A stretch of 64,000 nucleotides of DNA from NCBI RefSeq assembly GCF_021117365.1, contig NZ_CP088262.1, positions 620,001 to 684,000 on the forward strand, given 5' to 3'. How positions within the stretch are numbered: position 1 is the first letter of the stretch; each line of letters starts with the position of its first letter. Below, one piece after another: positions 37,393 to 45,967 of this stretch. Position numbers and translations under genes: made by a program. Under the pieces are notes generated by a model, which saw nothing but the letters and a program-made list of their open reading frames with translations, was not told the origin of the DNA and searched no databases. This DNA is from Nocardioides sp. cx-173. GTDB lineage: Bacteria > Actinomycetota > Actinomycetes > Propionibacteriales > Nocardioidaceae.

Positions 37393-38307
37393 CTAGCTCG
37401 TGCAGAGGACGGTGCCCTCGCAGGTTGCACCGGAGCGCAGCCGGTCCAGCACCAGCCGCAGCGGCGCCCAGCGCTCGCGGCCTCGCCGGGTGACGGCGTA
37501 GGCCCGGAGCGTGACGCCGGGGTCGGTCAGGGGGAGCACCCGGACGCCCTGCCGGCACTGCCACTCCAGCGGGAGCAGACCGACGCCGAGGCCGGCGACG
37601 ATCAGGTCCTCGACGAGCTCCAGGCTGTCGATCTCGTGGGCGATGCGCGGGGTGAAGCCGGCCATGGACGCGAGGGTGCGCACGGCGTGCTCGTCGGCGG
37701 TGTTGCGCGAGTTGACGATCCACGGCCGCTCGGCGAACGCGGCGAACACCGCGGCCGAGTCGCCGTGCGGCGTGGGCTCGTCGGCGGACACGCCGAGGCC
37801 CCAGGCGACGTCCCACAGGTGGAGGGCGTCGAGGTCGTTGCGCAGCGCCGCCGGCGCCAGGCTGTAGTCGTAGGTCAGCGCCAGGTCGATGTCGTCGCTG
37901 GCGAGCAGCTCGAAGGCCTCCAGCGGCTCGTACTCGCTGACCAGCACCCGCACCCCCGGGTGCGACGTGGCGAGGTCGCCGATGATCGGCAGCAGCGAGC
38001 GGCGTACGGCGGTCGCGAAGCCGGCGATCCGCAGGGTCCCGGCCGGCTCCGCGTCCGGGTCCAGGTCGCGCCGGGCGGCGTCGACGGCGGCGAGGATGGA
38101 GACCGCGTGGTCGGCGAGGCGGCGCCCCGCGGGCGTGAGCCGGACCCGCCGCCCGTCGGGCTCGACGAGCGGGGTCTGCACCTCGCGGGCCAGGGCCGCG
38201 ATCTGCTGGGAGACCGTCGAGGTGGTGTGGCCGAGCTCGTCGGCGACCTCGCGCATCGAGCCCAGCCGGGAGAGCTCGACGAGCAGCCGGAGCCGACGGA
38301 CGTCCAT
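37393..38307 (-). CDS. LysR-family transcriptional regulator
   Basis: Regulator of 304 residues from the ATG at 38307 (a GTG at 38322 would add five). Residues about 3-60 are the winged helix-turn-helix ([31 protein letters not shown]); about 85-300 is the periplasmic-binding-like effector domain with the usual hinge ([18 protein letters not shown] and VGLLPLEW). The effector is unknown. It is divergent from the EamA transporter, with a T-N11-A box between them, so it probably controls that exporter and itself. A DnaA-box-like TTGTCCACA overlaps the alternative start region. Confidence 0.9.
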   Translation of the reverse strand: MDVRRLRLLVELSRLGSMREVADELGHTTSTVSQQIAALAREVQTPLVEPDGRRVRLTPAGRRLADHAVSILAAVDAARRDLDPDAEPAGTLRIAGFATAVRRSLLPIIGDLATSHPGVRVLVSEYEPLEAFELLASDDIDLALTYDYSLAPAALRNDLDALHLWDVAWGLGVSADEPTPHGDSAAVFAAFAERPWIVNSRNTADEHAVRTLASMAGFTPRIAHEIDSLELVEDLIVAGLGVGLLPLEWQCRQGVRVLPLTDPGVTLRAYAVTRRGRERWAPLRLVLDRLRSGATCEGTVLCTS

Positions 38308-38338
38308 GCGCCGATTGTCCACAGATCGTGAACGGTAT

Positions 38339-38359
38339 GTCCAGTTAAATCACGTGGAC
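38339..38359. promoter_or_regulatory. LysR T-N11-A operator
   Basis: GTCCA-N11-TGGAC is a perfect inverted repeat with the T-N11-A geometry of LysR recognition sites, in the 82-base gap between the LysR gene (start 38307) and the EamA gene (start 38390). GAACGGT also occurs as a direct repeat on either side (38330 and 38362). Confidence 0.55.
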
Positions 38360-38389
38360 GCGAACGGTGGGGGAGCGAACACTGGACCC

Positions 38390-39253
38390 ATGAGCTCGCG
38401 CACCGGTGCCTCGATGGCCGTCGTCTCGATGCTGTGCGTCCAGCTGGGCCTGGCCGTGTCGGTCGGCCTCATCGACGACCTGGGCCCCGAGGGCGCCGCC
38501 TGGCTGCGCCTGGCGTGGGCCGGGGTGATCATGCTCGCGGTGGTGCGCCCCCGGCGCTCGGACTTCCCGGCCGGCTCGCTGCCGGCCTGCGTGCTGCTCG
38601 GCGTCGTCACCGCGGGCGTGACGATGCTGTTCATGGCGGCGGTGGACCGGCTGCCGCTGGGCACGGCCAGCGCGCTGGAGTTCCTCGGCCCCCTGGGCGT
38701 CGCGGTCGCACGCGGGCACGGCGGCCGGCGGATCTGGCCGGCCCTCGCGGCGGTCGGCGTCCTGCTGCTCACCCAGCCGTGGAGCGGCGAGGCCGACCTC
38801 GTGGGGGTCGCGTTCGCGCTGGGTGCGGCGGTCTGCTGGGCGGCGTACATCCTGCTGACGCAGCGCGTCGGCGACGCGGTCACCGGCCTCAAGGGGCTGG
38901 CGATCTCGATGCCCGTCGCGGCCCTGGTCGCGACCGCCGTCGCCGGGCCCTCGACGTTCGGCCGGCTCACCCCCGAGCTGCTGCTGGTGGGCGTCGGGCT
39001 GGCGGTGCTGCTGCCGGTGGTGCCGTTCGCGCTGGAGCTGCTGGCGCTGCGGCGGCTGACCACCTCGGCGTTCGGCACCCTGATGAGCCTGGAGCCGGCG
39101 TTCGCCCTGCTCATCGGCTTCCTCGCGCTCAGCCAGGCGCCAGGGTGGCTGGCCGTCGCGGGGGTCGGCTTCGTGGTCGCCGCCGGCATCGGGGCCGAGC
39201 GGACCGGCGCCCGGTCGCCCTCAGACGCCGGCGGCCTGCTCCAGGTGACCTAG
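38390..39253 (+). CDS. EamA-family (RhtA-like) metabolite exporter
   Basis: Drug/metabolite transporter of 287 residues with ten hydrophobic spans in two EamA repeats (about 1-140 and 142-280). The opening [20 protein letters not shown] and [13 protein letters not shown] resemble RhtA, which exports threonine/homoserine and purine analogues. The last span is followed by a short acidic tail. The gene is divergent from the LysR regulator and is the most likely regulated target. Its 3' end overlaps the convergent WS/DGAT gene by 33 bases. Substrate unknown. Confidence 0.87.
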   Translation: MSSRTGASMAVVSMLCVQLGLAVSVGLIDDLGPEGAAWLRLAWAGVIMLAVVRPRRSDFPAGSLPACVLLGVVTAGVTMLFMAAVDRLPLGTASALEFLGPLGVAVARGHGGRRIWPALAAVGVLLLTQPWSGEADLVGVAFALGAAVCWAAYILLTQRVGDAVTGLKGLAISMPVAALVATAVAGPSTFGRLTPELLLVGVGLAVLLPVVPFALELLALRRLTTSAFGTLMSLEPAFALLIGFLALSQAPGWLAVAGVGFVVAAGIGAERTGARSPSDAGGLLQVT

Positions 39254-40618
39254 CTCGTCGTCGAGGTGGGTGAGCAGCCGCTGCAGGTGCGGGACCGTGC
39301 GGCGGCAGCCGGTGAGCCCGAACGCCATGTTGCCGTCGTAGGACGTGCAGGTGATGTTGAGCGCCATGCCGTTGATCGGGATCGACAGCGGGTAGGTGCC
39401 GACCAGCTGCGCGCCGTTCCAGTAGTGGGTGGAGCGCGGGCCGGGGACGTTGCTGATGATGAGGTTGTAGGGCGGACGCACGATGCCCTGCATGCGCAGC
39501 ATCGGCGCGAGGATCGCCGGGGCCTGGCCGAGCGCGCTCATCGCCAGGATCTGCATCGGCGTCATCGACGAGAGCGCCTCCTTGCCGTCCTTCATGGAGC
39601 GGTGGATGGTCGCCAGCCGCCGGGCCGGGTCGGGCAGGTCGGTGGCCAGCTGCACCATCACCGCACCGACCGCGTTGCCGCCCTCGGCCGAGGCGATCTG
39701 CGACTGCTTGGCGTTGAGGCCGACCGGGACCATCGAGACCAGCGTCTGGTCCGGCAGCGCGTCGAGCTCGAGCAGGTAGGCGCGCATGGCGCCGCTGCAC
39801 ATCGCCAGCACCACGTCGTTGACCGTGGTCCCGGTGGCCTTGCCGATGCCGCGGAGCCGCTCGATCGGCCAGTCCTGCGCGGCGAAGCGCCTCGAGCCGG
39901 TGATCTGCTGGTTGATGATCGTGCGCGGCGCGTAGAGCGAGAGCGCGGAGGTCTCGTTGCGCAGGCCCTTGCTGAGCGTCTTCACCAGCGCGCCCGGCAT
40001 GCCGGCGGCCTCGGCGGTGATCCCGAGCGCCGTACGCAGCGCCTGGACGGGCAGCTCGGAGAGCTCGGCGGCCTCGCGCTCGCGACTGGGGCGAGAGGTC
40101 GGCGGCGCGGCCCAGGGCGCGGGCATCCCGCGCTTGTCGGGGTCGGTCGACAGGACGCTGGCGAGGAGCCGCATCGCGGAGACGCCGTCGATGAGCGCGT
40201 GGTGGGTCTTGGTGTACATCGCGACCCGGCCGTCGCGCAGCCCCTCGATGACGTGGGCTTCCCACAGGGGACGCTCGCGCGCCAGTCGAGTGCCGTGGAG
40301 CCGGCCGCACAGCTCGAGCAGCTCGCGGATCCGTCCGGGCTTGGGCAGGGCGCTGTGGCGCACGTGGTGCTCGATGTCGAACTGCTCGTCGGGCTGCCAG
40401 ACCCACTGCCCGCCCGTGCGCACCGACCGGTGGGGTCGCTTGAGGAACAGCGGCGCCACCTCGTCGATGTCGCTCATCTGCTCGTACATCTCGCGGACGT
40501 AGCCCCGACCGGCTCCCTCCGGCTTCTGGAACAGCTGGAGTCCGCCGACGTGCATCGGCATGCTCCGGTTCTCGGCGAAGAGGAAGCCGGTGGCGGTGGG
40601 ATCGATCGGAGTGACCAC
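39221..40618 (-). CDS. Wax ester synthase/diacylglycerol acyltransferase (WS/DGAT)
   Basis: Membrane-associated acyltransferase of 465 residues that makes wax esters or triacylglycerols from acyl-CoA and an alcohol or diacylglycerol. The catalytic motif H139-H140-A-L-I-D144-G145 is intact in [11 protein letters not shown], and the C-terminal motif [15 protein letters not shown] (PLW-related region) is present. The opening [24 protein letters not shown] is typical of actinobacterial paralogues such as Tgs-type enzymes. GTG start, with AAAGG upstream. It suggests neutral-lipid storage. It overlaps the convergent EamA gene by 33 bases. Confidence 0.95.
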   Translation of the reverse strand: MVTPIDPTATGFLFAENRSMPMHVGGLQLFQKPEGAGRGYVREMYEQMSDIDEVAPLFLKRPHRSVRTGGQWVWQPDEQFDIEHHVRHSALPKPGRIRELLELCGRLHGTRLARERPLWEAHVIEGLRDGRVAMYTKTHHALIDGVSAMRLLASVLSTDPDKRGMPAPWAAPPTSRPSREREAAELSELPVQALRTALGITAEAAGMPGALVKTLSKGLRNETSALSLYAPRTIINQQITGSRRFAAQDWPIERLRGIGKATGTTVNDVVLAMCSGAMRAYLLELDALPDQTLVSMVPVGLNAKQSQIASAEGGNAVGAVMVQLATDLPDPARRLATIHRSMKDGKEALSSMTPMQILAMSALGQAPAILAPMLRMQGIVRPPYNLIISNVPGPRSTHYWNGAQLVGTYPLSIPINGMALNITCTSYDGNMAFGLTGCRRTVPHLQRLLTHLDDELGHLEQAAGV

Positions 40619-40786
40619 GGTGCGCCTTTCGTAGGGACGCATCCTCGCCCGCGGTGACCACCGCCACAAGCACCGAGGCTCCCCGGCGGGCGGTTCTCGG
40701 GCCAGGTGTCGCCCACAGGGGGGTGTCGCGTCGGCCGTCGTCCCCAGGGAGGACGGCGCTGGCCTCGGCCTGTCCCTCGCCGCTCC

Positions 40787-40792
40787 TAGCGT
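40787..40792 (+). promoter_or_regulatory. -10 element for leaderless transcript at 40800
   Basis: TAGCGT ends 7 bases before the ATG at 40800, so transcription could start on or next to the start codon. The rest of the 181-base gap (40619-40799) holds no other clear signal; two copies of GGTGTCG are seen. Confidence 0.4.
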
Positions 40793-40799
40793 CGCCGCC

Positions 40800-41120
40800 A
40801 TGAAGATCCTTCTCTCCGTCCTGACCACGATCCTGCTGACCCTCGGCGTCGCCGGCCTGGCGCGCGCCGACCACGGCTCGCCCGTCGACCGCGTCCCCGA
40901 GCCGCCCGTCATCGTCGAGGTGGAGGGTGACGCCGCCAACGGCTTCGGCATCCACTACTCCGACGGCTCCGAGCTCTCCCCGCCCACCGACTCGGAGGCC
41001 TTCGCCGAGTGCGGCGAGTACGACCGCCGCGTGGCACGCGTCCGCTGTCGCACCGAGGTCCGGGTCTGGTACCGCGATCTCGGGGACCTCAAGCGAGCGC
41101 TGGAGCACGCGCGGTCGTGA
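40800..41120 (+). CDS. Small secreted protein
   Basis: Exported protein of 106 residues with a signal peptide (MKILLSVLTTILLTLGVAGLARA, cleavage near residue 23). The mature part has two Cys (AECGEYD and VRCRTEV) that may form a disulfide, acidic and basic patches, and no known domain. It lies 12 bases upstream of the FUSC gene on the same strand and may be co-transcribed. Function unknown. Confidence 0.6.
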   Translation: MKILLSVLTTILLTLGVAGLARADHGSPVDRVPEPPVIVEVEGDAANGFGIHYSDGSELSPPTDSEAFAECGEYDRRVARVRCRTEVRVWYRDLGDLKRALEHARS

Positions 41121-41132
41121 CACGATCGGGGC

Positions 41133-42242
41133 ATGGAGGCCGGACGACTGGACCGGATGCGGGCGTGGGGGCGCACGTCGCTCGGGGCCCGCCTCCTGCG
41201 GCTGAGGGCCAAGCGGTGGCAGATCGCCCAGTGCGCACTCGCGGCCGGGGCCGCGTGGTTCCTGGCCGCCGACGTGCTGGGCCACGACACGCCGTTCTTC
41301 GCGCCGATCGCCGCGGTGGTCAGCCTCGGCACGTCCTACGGCCAGCGGCTGCGGCGCGTCGTCGAGGTCACCCTCGGGGTGGCGATCGGCGTCTTCATCG
41401 CCGACCTGCTGGTCATCCAGATCGGCTCGGGGGCGTGGCAGCTGGTGCTGATCGTGGGCCTGGCCATGACGACGGCGTTCCTCCTCGACGGCGGGCAGCT
41501 GTTCGTCACCCAGGCGGCCGTGCAGTCGATCGTCGTCAGCACCCTGCTGCCGGATCCGAGCGCGGCGCTGACCCGCTGGACGGACGCGCTGGTCGGCGGC
41601 GCGGTCGCCCTGGTGGCGGCCACGGTCGTCCCGGCCGCGCCGCTGCGGCGGCCCCGCGAGCAGGCGGCGCTGGTCATGGACAAGATCGCCGAGCTGCTGC
41701 GCGCGGCCAGCGAGGTGATGGTGACCGGGGAGGCCGAGCGCGGCCTGGCGCTGCTCGCCGACGCCCGCGCCACCGACCACCTGATCCGCGAGCTCCAGTC
41801 GGCCGCCGACGAGGGGATGTCCGTCGTGGCCTCCTCGCCGTTCCGCGTGCGCCACCGCGACAACCTCAGGCGGGTGAGCGACCTGGTCGACCCCCTCGAC
41901 CGGACCCTGCGCTCCACCCGGGTGCTGGTACGGCAGACGGCGATCACCGCCTACCGGCACGGGGCGGTCCCCGGCTCCTACGCGCGGCTGGCGCTCGAGC
42001 TGGCCGACGCCGCCGACGCGGTGGCCGCCGAGCTCGCCGCCGACCGGATGGCGCTCGCGGCCCGGCCGCAGGTGCTCGCCGTCGGTGAGCGCACCGGCCA
42101 GGTCGAGCGCTCCGAGGTGTTGGCCGCCGAGGTGATCCTCGCCCAGCTCCGCTCGATCGTCGTCGACCTGCTGCTCCTGACGGGCATGGACGAGACCGAG
42201 TCCACCGACGCCCTGCCCCCGCCCCCCACGACGACGCCATGA
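41133..42242 (+). CDS. FUSC-family membrane transporter (ArAE-like)
   Basis: Membrane protein of 369 residues with one FUSC-type block of about six spans (about 35-160; AQCALAAGAAWFLAADVL through DALVGGAVALVAATVVPAAPL) and a long cytoplasmic helical tail (about 165-360). The conserved FFAPIAAVVSLGTSYGQRLRRVVEV is the aromatic-acid-exporter signature. It is a half-size relative of the protein at 1-1232, so a dimer is likely needed. It overlaps dinB2 by 4 bases (ATGA), so the two are translationally coupled, an odd functional pair. CACGAT lies 6 bases before the start. Confidence 0.85.
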   Translation: MEAGRLDRMRAWGRTSLGARLLRLRAKRWQIAQCALAAGAAWFLAADVLGHDTPFFAPIAAVVSLGTSYGQRLRRVVEVTLGVAIGVFIADLLVIQIGSGAWQLVLIVGLAMTTAFLLDGGQLFVTQAAVQSIVVSTLLPDPSAALTRWTDALVGGAVALVAATVVPAAPLRRPREQAALVMDKIAELLRAASEVMVTGEAERGLALLADARATDHLIRELQSAADEGMSVVASSPFRVRHRDNLRRVSDLVDPLDRTLRSTRVLVRQTAITAYRHGAVPGSYARLALELADAADAVAAELAADRMALAARPQVLAVGERTGQVERSEVLAAEVILAQLRSIVVDLLLLTGMDETESTDALPPPPTTTP

Positions 42243-43321
42243 CGACGTCGGGCGGTCCGCCGCAGGCCCGCTGGGTGCTGCACGTCGACCTGGACCAGTT
42301 CATCGCCGCGGTGGAGGTGCTGCGGCGACCCGAGCTGGCGGGCCTGCCGCTGATCGTCGGGGGTCGCGGCGACCCGACCGAGCGGGCGGTGGTGTCCACG
42401 GCCTCCTACGAGGCGCGCGAGTACGGCGTGGGGTCCGGCATGCCGCTGCGGCTGGCGGCGCGCAAGTGCCCCGAGGCGGTGATCCTGCCGGTCGACGCGC
42501 CGGCGTACGAGGCGGCCTCGGCGGTAGTGATGGCGACGCTGCGCGCGCAGGAGTGGGACGGCGCGCCGGTCGACGTGGAGGTGCTCGGCTGGGACGAGGC
42601 GTTCCTGGCCGCGCGGGAGCCGCGCGAGGATCCGGTCGCCTTCGCCGAGCAGCTCCGCGCCGCGGTGCTCGCGGCGACGCGGCTGCACTGCTCGGTCGGC
42701 ATCGGCAACAACAAGCTGCAGGCCAAGATCGCCACCGACTTCGGCAAGCCGCGCGGGGTCTACCGCATCACCGACGAGACCTGGTTCGAGGAGATGGGCG
42801 ACCGGCCGACCCGGGCGCTGTGGGGGATCGGGGCCAAGACCGCCAAGCGGCTGGCGGCGCTGGGGATCGACACGGTGCGCCAGCTGGCCGAGTCCGACGT
42901 CCGCGTCCTGGCCGCCGAGATCGGGCCGACGATGGGGCCGTGGTTCCACCGGCTCGGCCGCGGCGTCGACACCAGCCAGGTGGACCCGGAGCCCTACGTG
43001 CCGCGGGCGCACGGTCGTGAGGAGACCTTCCAGGCGGACCTGGAGGACTGGGCCGAGGTCGAGGAGGCGGCCCGGCGGCTGGCGCGCCGTGCGGTGGCCG
43101 ACATCGACGCCGAGGGCCGCCCCGCGGCCCGGGTCGGGATCAAGGTGCGGTTCAAGCCGTTCCTCACCGTCACCCGCAGCCTGACCCTGCCGGAGCCGAG
43201 CAACGACCCGGAGGTCCTCGGCGCGGCCGCGGTCGAGCTGCTCGGCCGGGTCGACCGGGACCGTCCGGTGCGGCTGCTCGGGGTCCGCCTGGAGATGACC
43301 GAGCCGGCAGGCGGCTACTAG
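42239..43321 (+). CDS. dinB: Y-family DNA polymerase, DinB2 type
   Basis: Error-prone translesion polymerase of 360 residues. Catalytic acids are D17 and D19 in LHVDLDQF, and D119-E120 in EVLGWDEAFLAA. The GWDEAFL signature in place of SIDE and the opening RWVLHVDLDQFIAAVEVLRRPELAG match mycobacterial DinB2 (Rv3056) rather than DinB1. The little-finger domain (about 245-355) is present, but no C-terminal clamp-binding QxxLF motif is seen, as in DinB2. It is translationally coupled to the FUSC gene and convergent, overlapping, with the GGT-like gene. No LexA box was noticed upstream. Confidence 0.92.
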   Translation: MTTSGGPPQARWVLHVDLDQFIAAVEVLRRPELAGLPLIVGGRGDPTERAVVSTASYEAREYGVGSGMPLRLAARKCPEAVILPVDAPAYEAASAVVMATLRAQEWDGAPVDVEVLGWDEAFLAAREPREDPVAFAEQLRAAVLAATRLHCSVGIGNNKLQAKIATDFGKPRGVYRITDETWFEEMGDRPTRALWGIGAKTAKRLAALGIDTVRQLAESDVRVLAAEIGPTMGPWFHRLGRGVDTSQVDPEPYVPRAHGREETFQADLEDWAEVEEAARRLARRAVADIDAEGRPAARVGIKVRFKPFLTVTRSLTLPEPSNDPEVLGAAAVELLGRVDRDRPVRLLGVRLEMTEPAGGY

Positions 43322-44796
43322 CCGGGCCCCGCCACCAGCCGGACCGCGCCCTCGCGGCGGGGGTCGGCGGCCGCGTCGAGCCGACCATCGGGGCCGACGA
43401 GGGCGGCGCCGACGCCGCCGAAGTACATGGTGGGCTCGCCCTCCTGCTTGAGCTGCTCATGGGGGCGGCCGGCGCGGTGCAGGTGCAGCCGGGGGTGGTC
43501 GATGGCGTCGCGCAGCGACAGCCCGCCGCTCACGAACAGCGCCAGCACCTGGGTGACGGCGGTGGTGATCCGGTCCGCGCCCGGCGAGCCGATCGCCAGC
43601 ACCGACCCGTCGTCGTGCCGGCCGACCGTCGGCGCCATGTTGGACAGCAACCGGGTGCCGGGGGCCGAGCCGTGGAGGCCGCGCGGGTTGAGCTCCTGCT
43701 CCCCGAGGCAGTTGTTGAGCCAGATCCCCGTGCCCTCCGCGAGGAGCCCGGAGCCGTAGCCCGACGACACGGTCACCGAGCAGGCCAGCCCGTCGCTGTC
43801 GGCGGCGGACACGTGCGCCGTCGACCCGGACTCCAGGACGGCGAGGTGGTCGCGGTCGACAAGCGCCAGGAACGCCGCCGCGGCGGCCGCGACGTCGTCG
43901 GTGTGGTCCAGGACGTCGAGGCGGTGCCCGAGCACCGCGCGCTGGACTCGGACGAGGTGGTCGAGGTCGTCGGGCGTCCACGGACCGTGGGGGCGGTCCT
44001 CGAGCAGCCGCAGCATGGCGGCCACACAGACCCCGCCGACCGAGGGCGGCGGCGTCGTGGCCAGGGTCCAGCGCCCGATGCGGGTGGCCAGCGATGGCCG
44101 TACGACGGGCGCGTACGCCGCCAGGTCGTCGGCGTGCAGGAGGCCGCCGCGGGCGAGCACGTCGCCCGCGATCCGGCGGGCGAGGTCCCCGGTGTGGAGG
44201 GCCGCCGGCCCCTCGTCGGCCAGCTGATGCAGGGTCGTGACCAGGTCCGGGAGCACGACGGGTCCGCGGGTCAGCTCTCCGTCGCGGTCGTGCAGCGCGG
44301 CCCGGCTGCCCTCGTCCCAGCCGTAGATGTCGAGGTGGACGTGGTCGAGGTAGTAGCGCGACGCCCGGCTGAGCCGGAAGCCGCCGCGCGCGACCTCGAT
44401 CGCCGGAGCGACCAGGTCGCGCCAGGGCAGCCTGCCGTCGCGGGCGTGCACCTCGCCGAACGCCGCGACCGAGCCGTGCACCGCGACCGAGCCCGGCCCG
44501 ATCGTGGTCGTGACCCCGTCGCCGTACTCGGTGACGACGTCCCAGGTGCCGCCGCCCGGCGGGCGGCTGCCGCGGCCGGGCATGTCCATCCAGCCGTCGA
44601 CGGTGTACGGCGTCGCGTCCGGTGGCTGCACGGTGACGAAGCCGCCGGAGCTGAGGGAGACCAGGCCGACCTCGTTGACCATCGTCACCAACGTGGCGGC
44701 CAGCGCCGCGTCCACGGCGTTGCCGCCGGCCAGGGCGACCCGCTCGCCCGCGGCGGCCGCCGCCTCGTTGGGCGCCGCCAGGGCGACCTGGGCCAC
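43318..44796 (-). CDS. Gamma-glutamyltransferase-like Ntn hydrolase
   Basis: Ntn-hydrolase of 492 residues of the gamma-glutamyltransferase family. The autocatalytic Thr is T326 in ESGSTAHVSAADSDG, where family members read TTHFSVVDxDG, and the downstream SVTVSSGYGSGLL and the oxyanion Gly pair IGSPGADRITT are present. It would transfer or hydrolyse gamma-glutamyl groups. No signal peptide is seen, so it may act inside the cell. Its GTG start is 2 bases after the stop of the GCS2 ligase on the same strand, a strong functional link to gamma-glutamyl peptide turnover. Confidence 0.88.
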   Translation of the reverse strand: MAQVALAAPNEAAAAAGERVALAGGNAVDAALAATLVTMVNEVGLVSLSSGGFVTVQPPDATPYTVDGWMDMPGRGSRPPGGGTWDVVTEYGDGVTTTIGPGSVAVHGSVAAFGEVHARDGRLPWRDLVAPAIEVARGGFRLSRASRYYLDHVHLDIYGWDEGSRAALHDRDGELTRGPVVLPDLVTTLHQLADEGPAALHTGDLARRIAGDVLARGGLLHADDLAAYAPVVRPSLATRIGRWTLATTPPPSVGGVCVAAMLRLLEDRPHGPWTPDDLDHLVRVQRAVLGHRLDVLDHTDDVAAAAAAFLALVDRDHLAVLESGSTAHVSAADSDGLACSVTVSSGYGSGLLAEGTGIWLNNCLGEQELNPRGLHGSAPGTRLLSNMAPTVGRHDDGSVLAIGSPGADRITTAVTQVLALFVSGGLSLRDAIDHPRLHLHRAGRPHEQLKQEGEPTMYFGGVGAALVGPDGRLDAAADPRREGAVRLVAGPG

Positions 44797-44798
44797 CC

Positions 44799-45926
44799 TC
44801 AGAGCCCGTCGCGGAGCTCGCGGACGACCGAGTCGACGACCGCCACGAGGTCGCCCCCGGTGCGCTCGGCGACCGCCCGCTGCCGCTGGTAGGACGCGCC
44901 GCGGCGCACGATGTCGAGCACCGAGCGCAGCTCGGCCTCGCAGCCGAGCCGGTCGGCGACCGGGGTCAGCCGCTCCACGAGGCCGACGAGGTCGTCGGTG
45001 ACCAGGCGCTCCCGGGACTCGGCGTCCAGGATGATGATCGCGTCCAGGCCGTAGCGGGCCGAGCGCCACTTGTTCTCCTGCACGTGCCACGGCGGCATGG
45101 TCGCCAGCGTCTCTCCCGCCGCCAGCCGCGTGTCGAGGTCGACCACCAGGCAGTGCACGAGAGCCGTCAGCGCGGCCAGCTCGTCGAAGGTGGAGACGCC
45201 GTCGCACACCCGGGTCTCGATCGTGCCCAGGTGCGGGGCGGGCCGCACGTCCCACCGCACCTCGGAGAGCACCTCGATCACCCCGGTGGTGAGCTGGTCG
45301 TCCACGAACCGCTCGTACTCGGCCCAGGTGTCGAACTGGAACGGCAGCCCCGCTGTGGGCAGCTGCTGGAACATCAGGGCCCGGTTGGAGGCGTAGCCGG
45401 TGTCGACCCCGGCCCAGATCGGGGAGGACGCCGAGAGGGCCTGGAGGTGCGGGTAGTAGTTCAGCAGCGCGGAGAGCACCGGCAGCACCCGGTCGCGCTC
45501 GGGCATCCCGACGTGGACGTGGACGCCCCAGATGAGCATCTGGCGTCCCCACCACTGGGTGCGGTTGATCAGCTCGGCGTAGCGGTGGCCCGGCGTCAGC
45601 TCCTGCGCGGTCCACGACGCGAAGGGGTGCGTGCCCGCGCCGTACAGGTCGAGCCCGAGCTCGTCGGCGGCCGGCACCACGGCGGCGAGCGTCTCGTGCA
45701 GCTCGGCCATGGCCTCGGGCACCGTGCGGCAGACGCCGGTCACGAGCTCGACGGTGTTGCGCAGCAGCTCCTGGTGCAGGCGGCTCGGATCCGGCATCCG
45801 GTGCCGGGCGCGGGCGAAGAGATGAGAGGCGTCGTTGCGCAGGTCGCGGGTCTTCCGATCGACCAGTGCCAGCTCCCACTCGACCCCCAGCGTGGGCTCG
45901 GCGGAGGCGTGGAAGTCGATGCGCAC
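44799..45926 (-). CDS. Carboxylate-amine ligase, GCS2/YbdK type
   Basis: ATP-dependent ligase of 375 residues of the glutamate-cysteine ligase type 2 (YbdK) family. The signature LGVEWELALVD opens the chain, followed by GVHVHVGMP, ETRVCDGV, QENKWRSARYGLDA and a C-terminal helical region. These enzymes make gamma-glutamylcysteine-like amides; in actinobacteria the product is not always glutathione precursor. The GTG at 45926 places the signature near residue 13; an ATG at 45944 would add six residues. It directly precedes the GGT-like gene. Confidence 0.9.
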   Translation of the reverse strand: MRIDFHASAEPTLGVEWELALVDRKTRDLRNDASHLFARARHRMPDPSRLHQELLRNTVELVTGVCRTVPEAMAELHETLAAVVPAADELGLDLYGAGTHPFASWTAQELTPGHRYAELINRTQWWGRQMLIWGVHVHVGMPERDRVLPVLSALLNYYPHLQALSASSPIWAGVDTGYASNRALMFQQLPTAGLPFQFDTWAEYERFVDDQLTTGVIEVLSEVRWDVRPAPHLGTIETRVCDGVSTFDELAALTALVHCLVVDLDTRLAAGETLATMPPWHVQENKWRSARYGLDAIIILDAESRERLVTDDLVGLVERLTPVADRLGCEAELRSVLDIVRRGASYQRQRAVAERTGGDLVAVVDSVVRELRDGL

Positions 45927-45967
45927 CCGCCAAGCGAAGCACACTCGGTGCCTGCCAGCATGGCGGG

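Noticed and set aside
38315..38323. TTGTCCACA, a perfect actinobacterial DnaA box; a related TCATCCACA lies near 15353
   Set aside because: Only isolated boxes are present, with no cluster, no AT-rich region and no dnaA/dnaN genes, so no origin is claimed.
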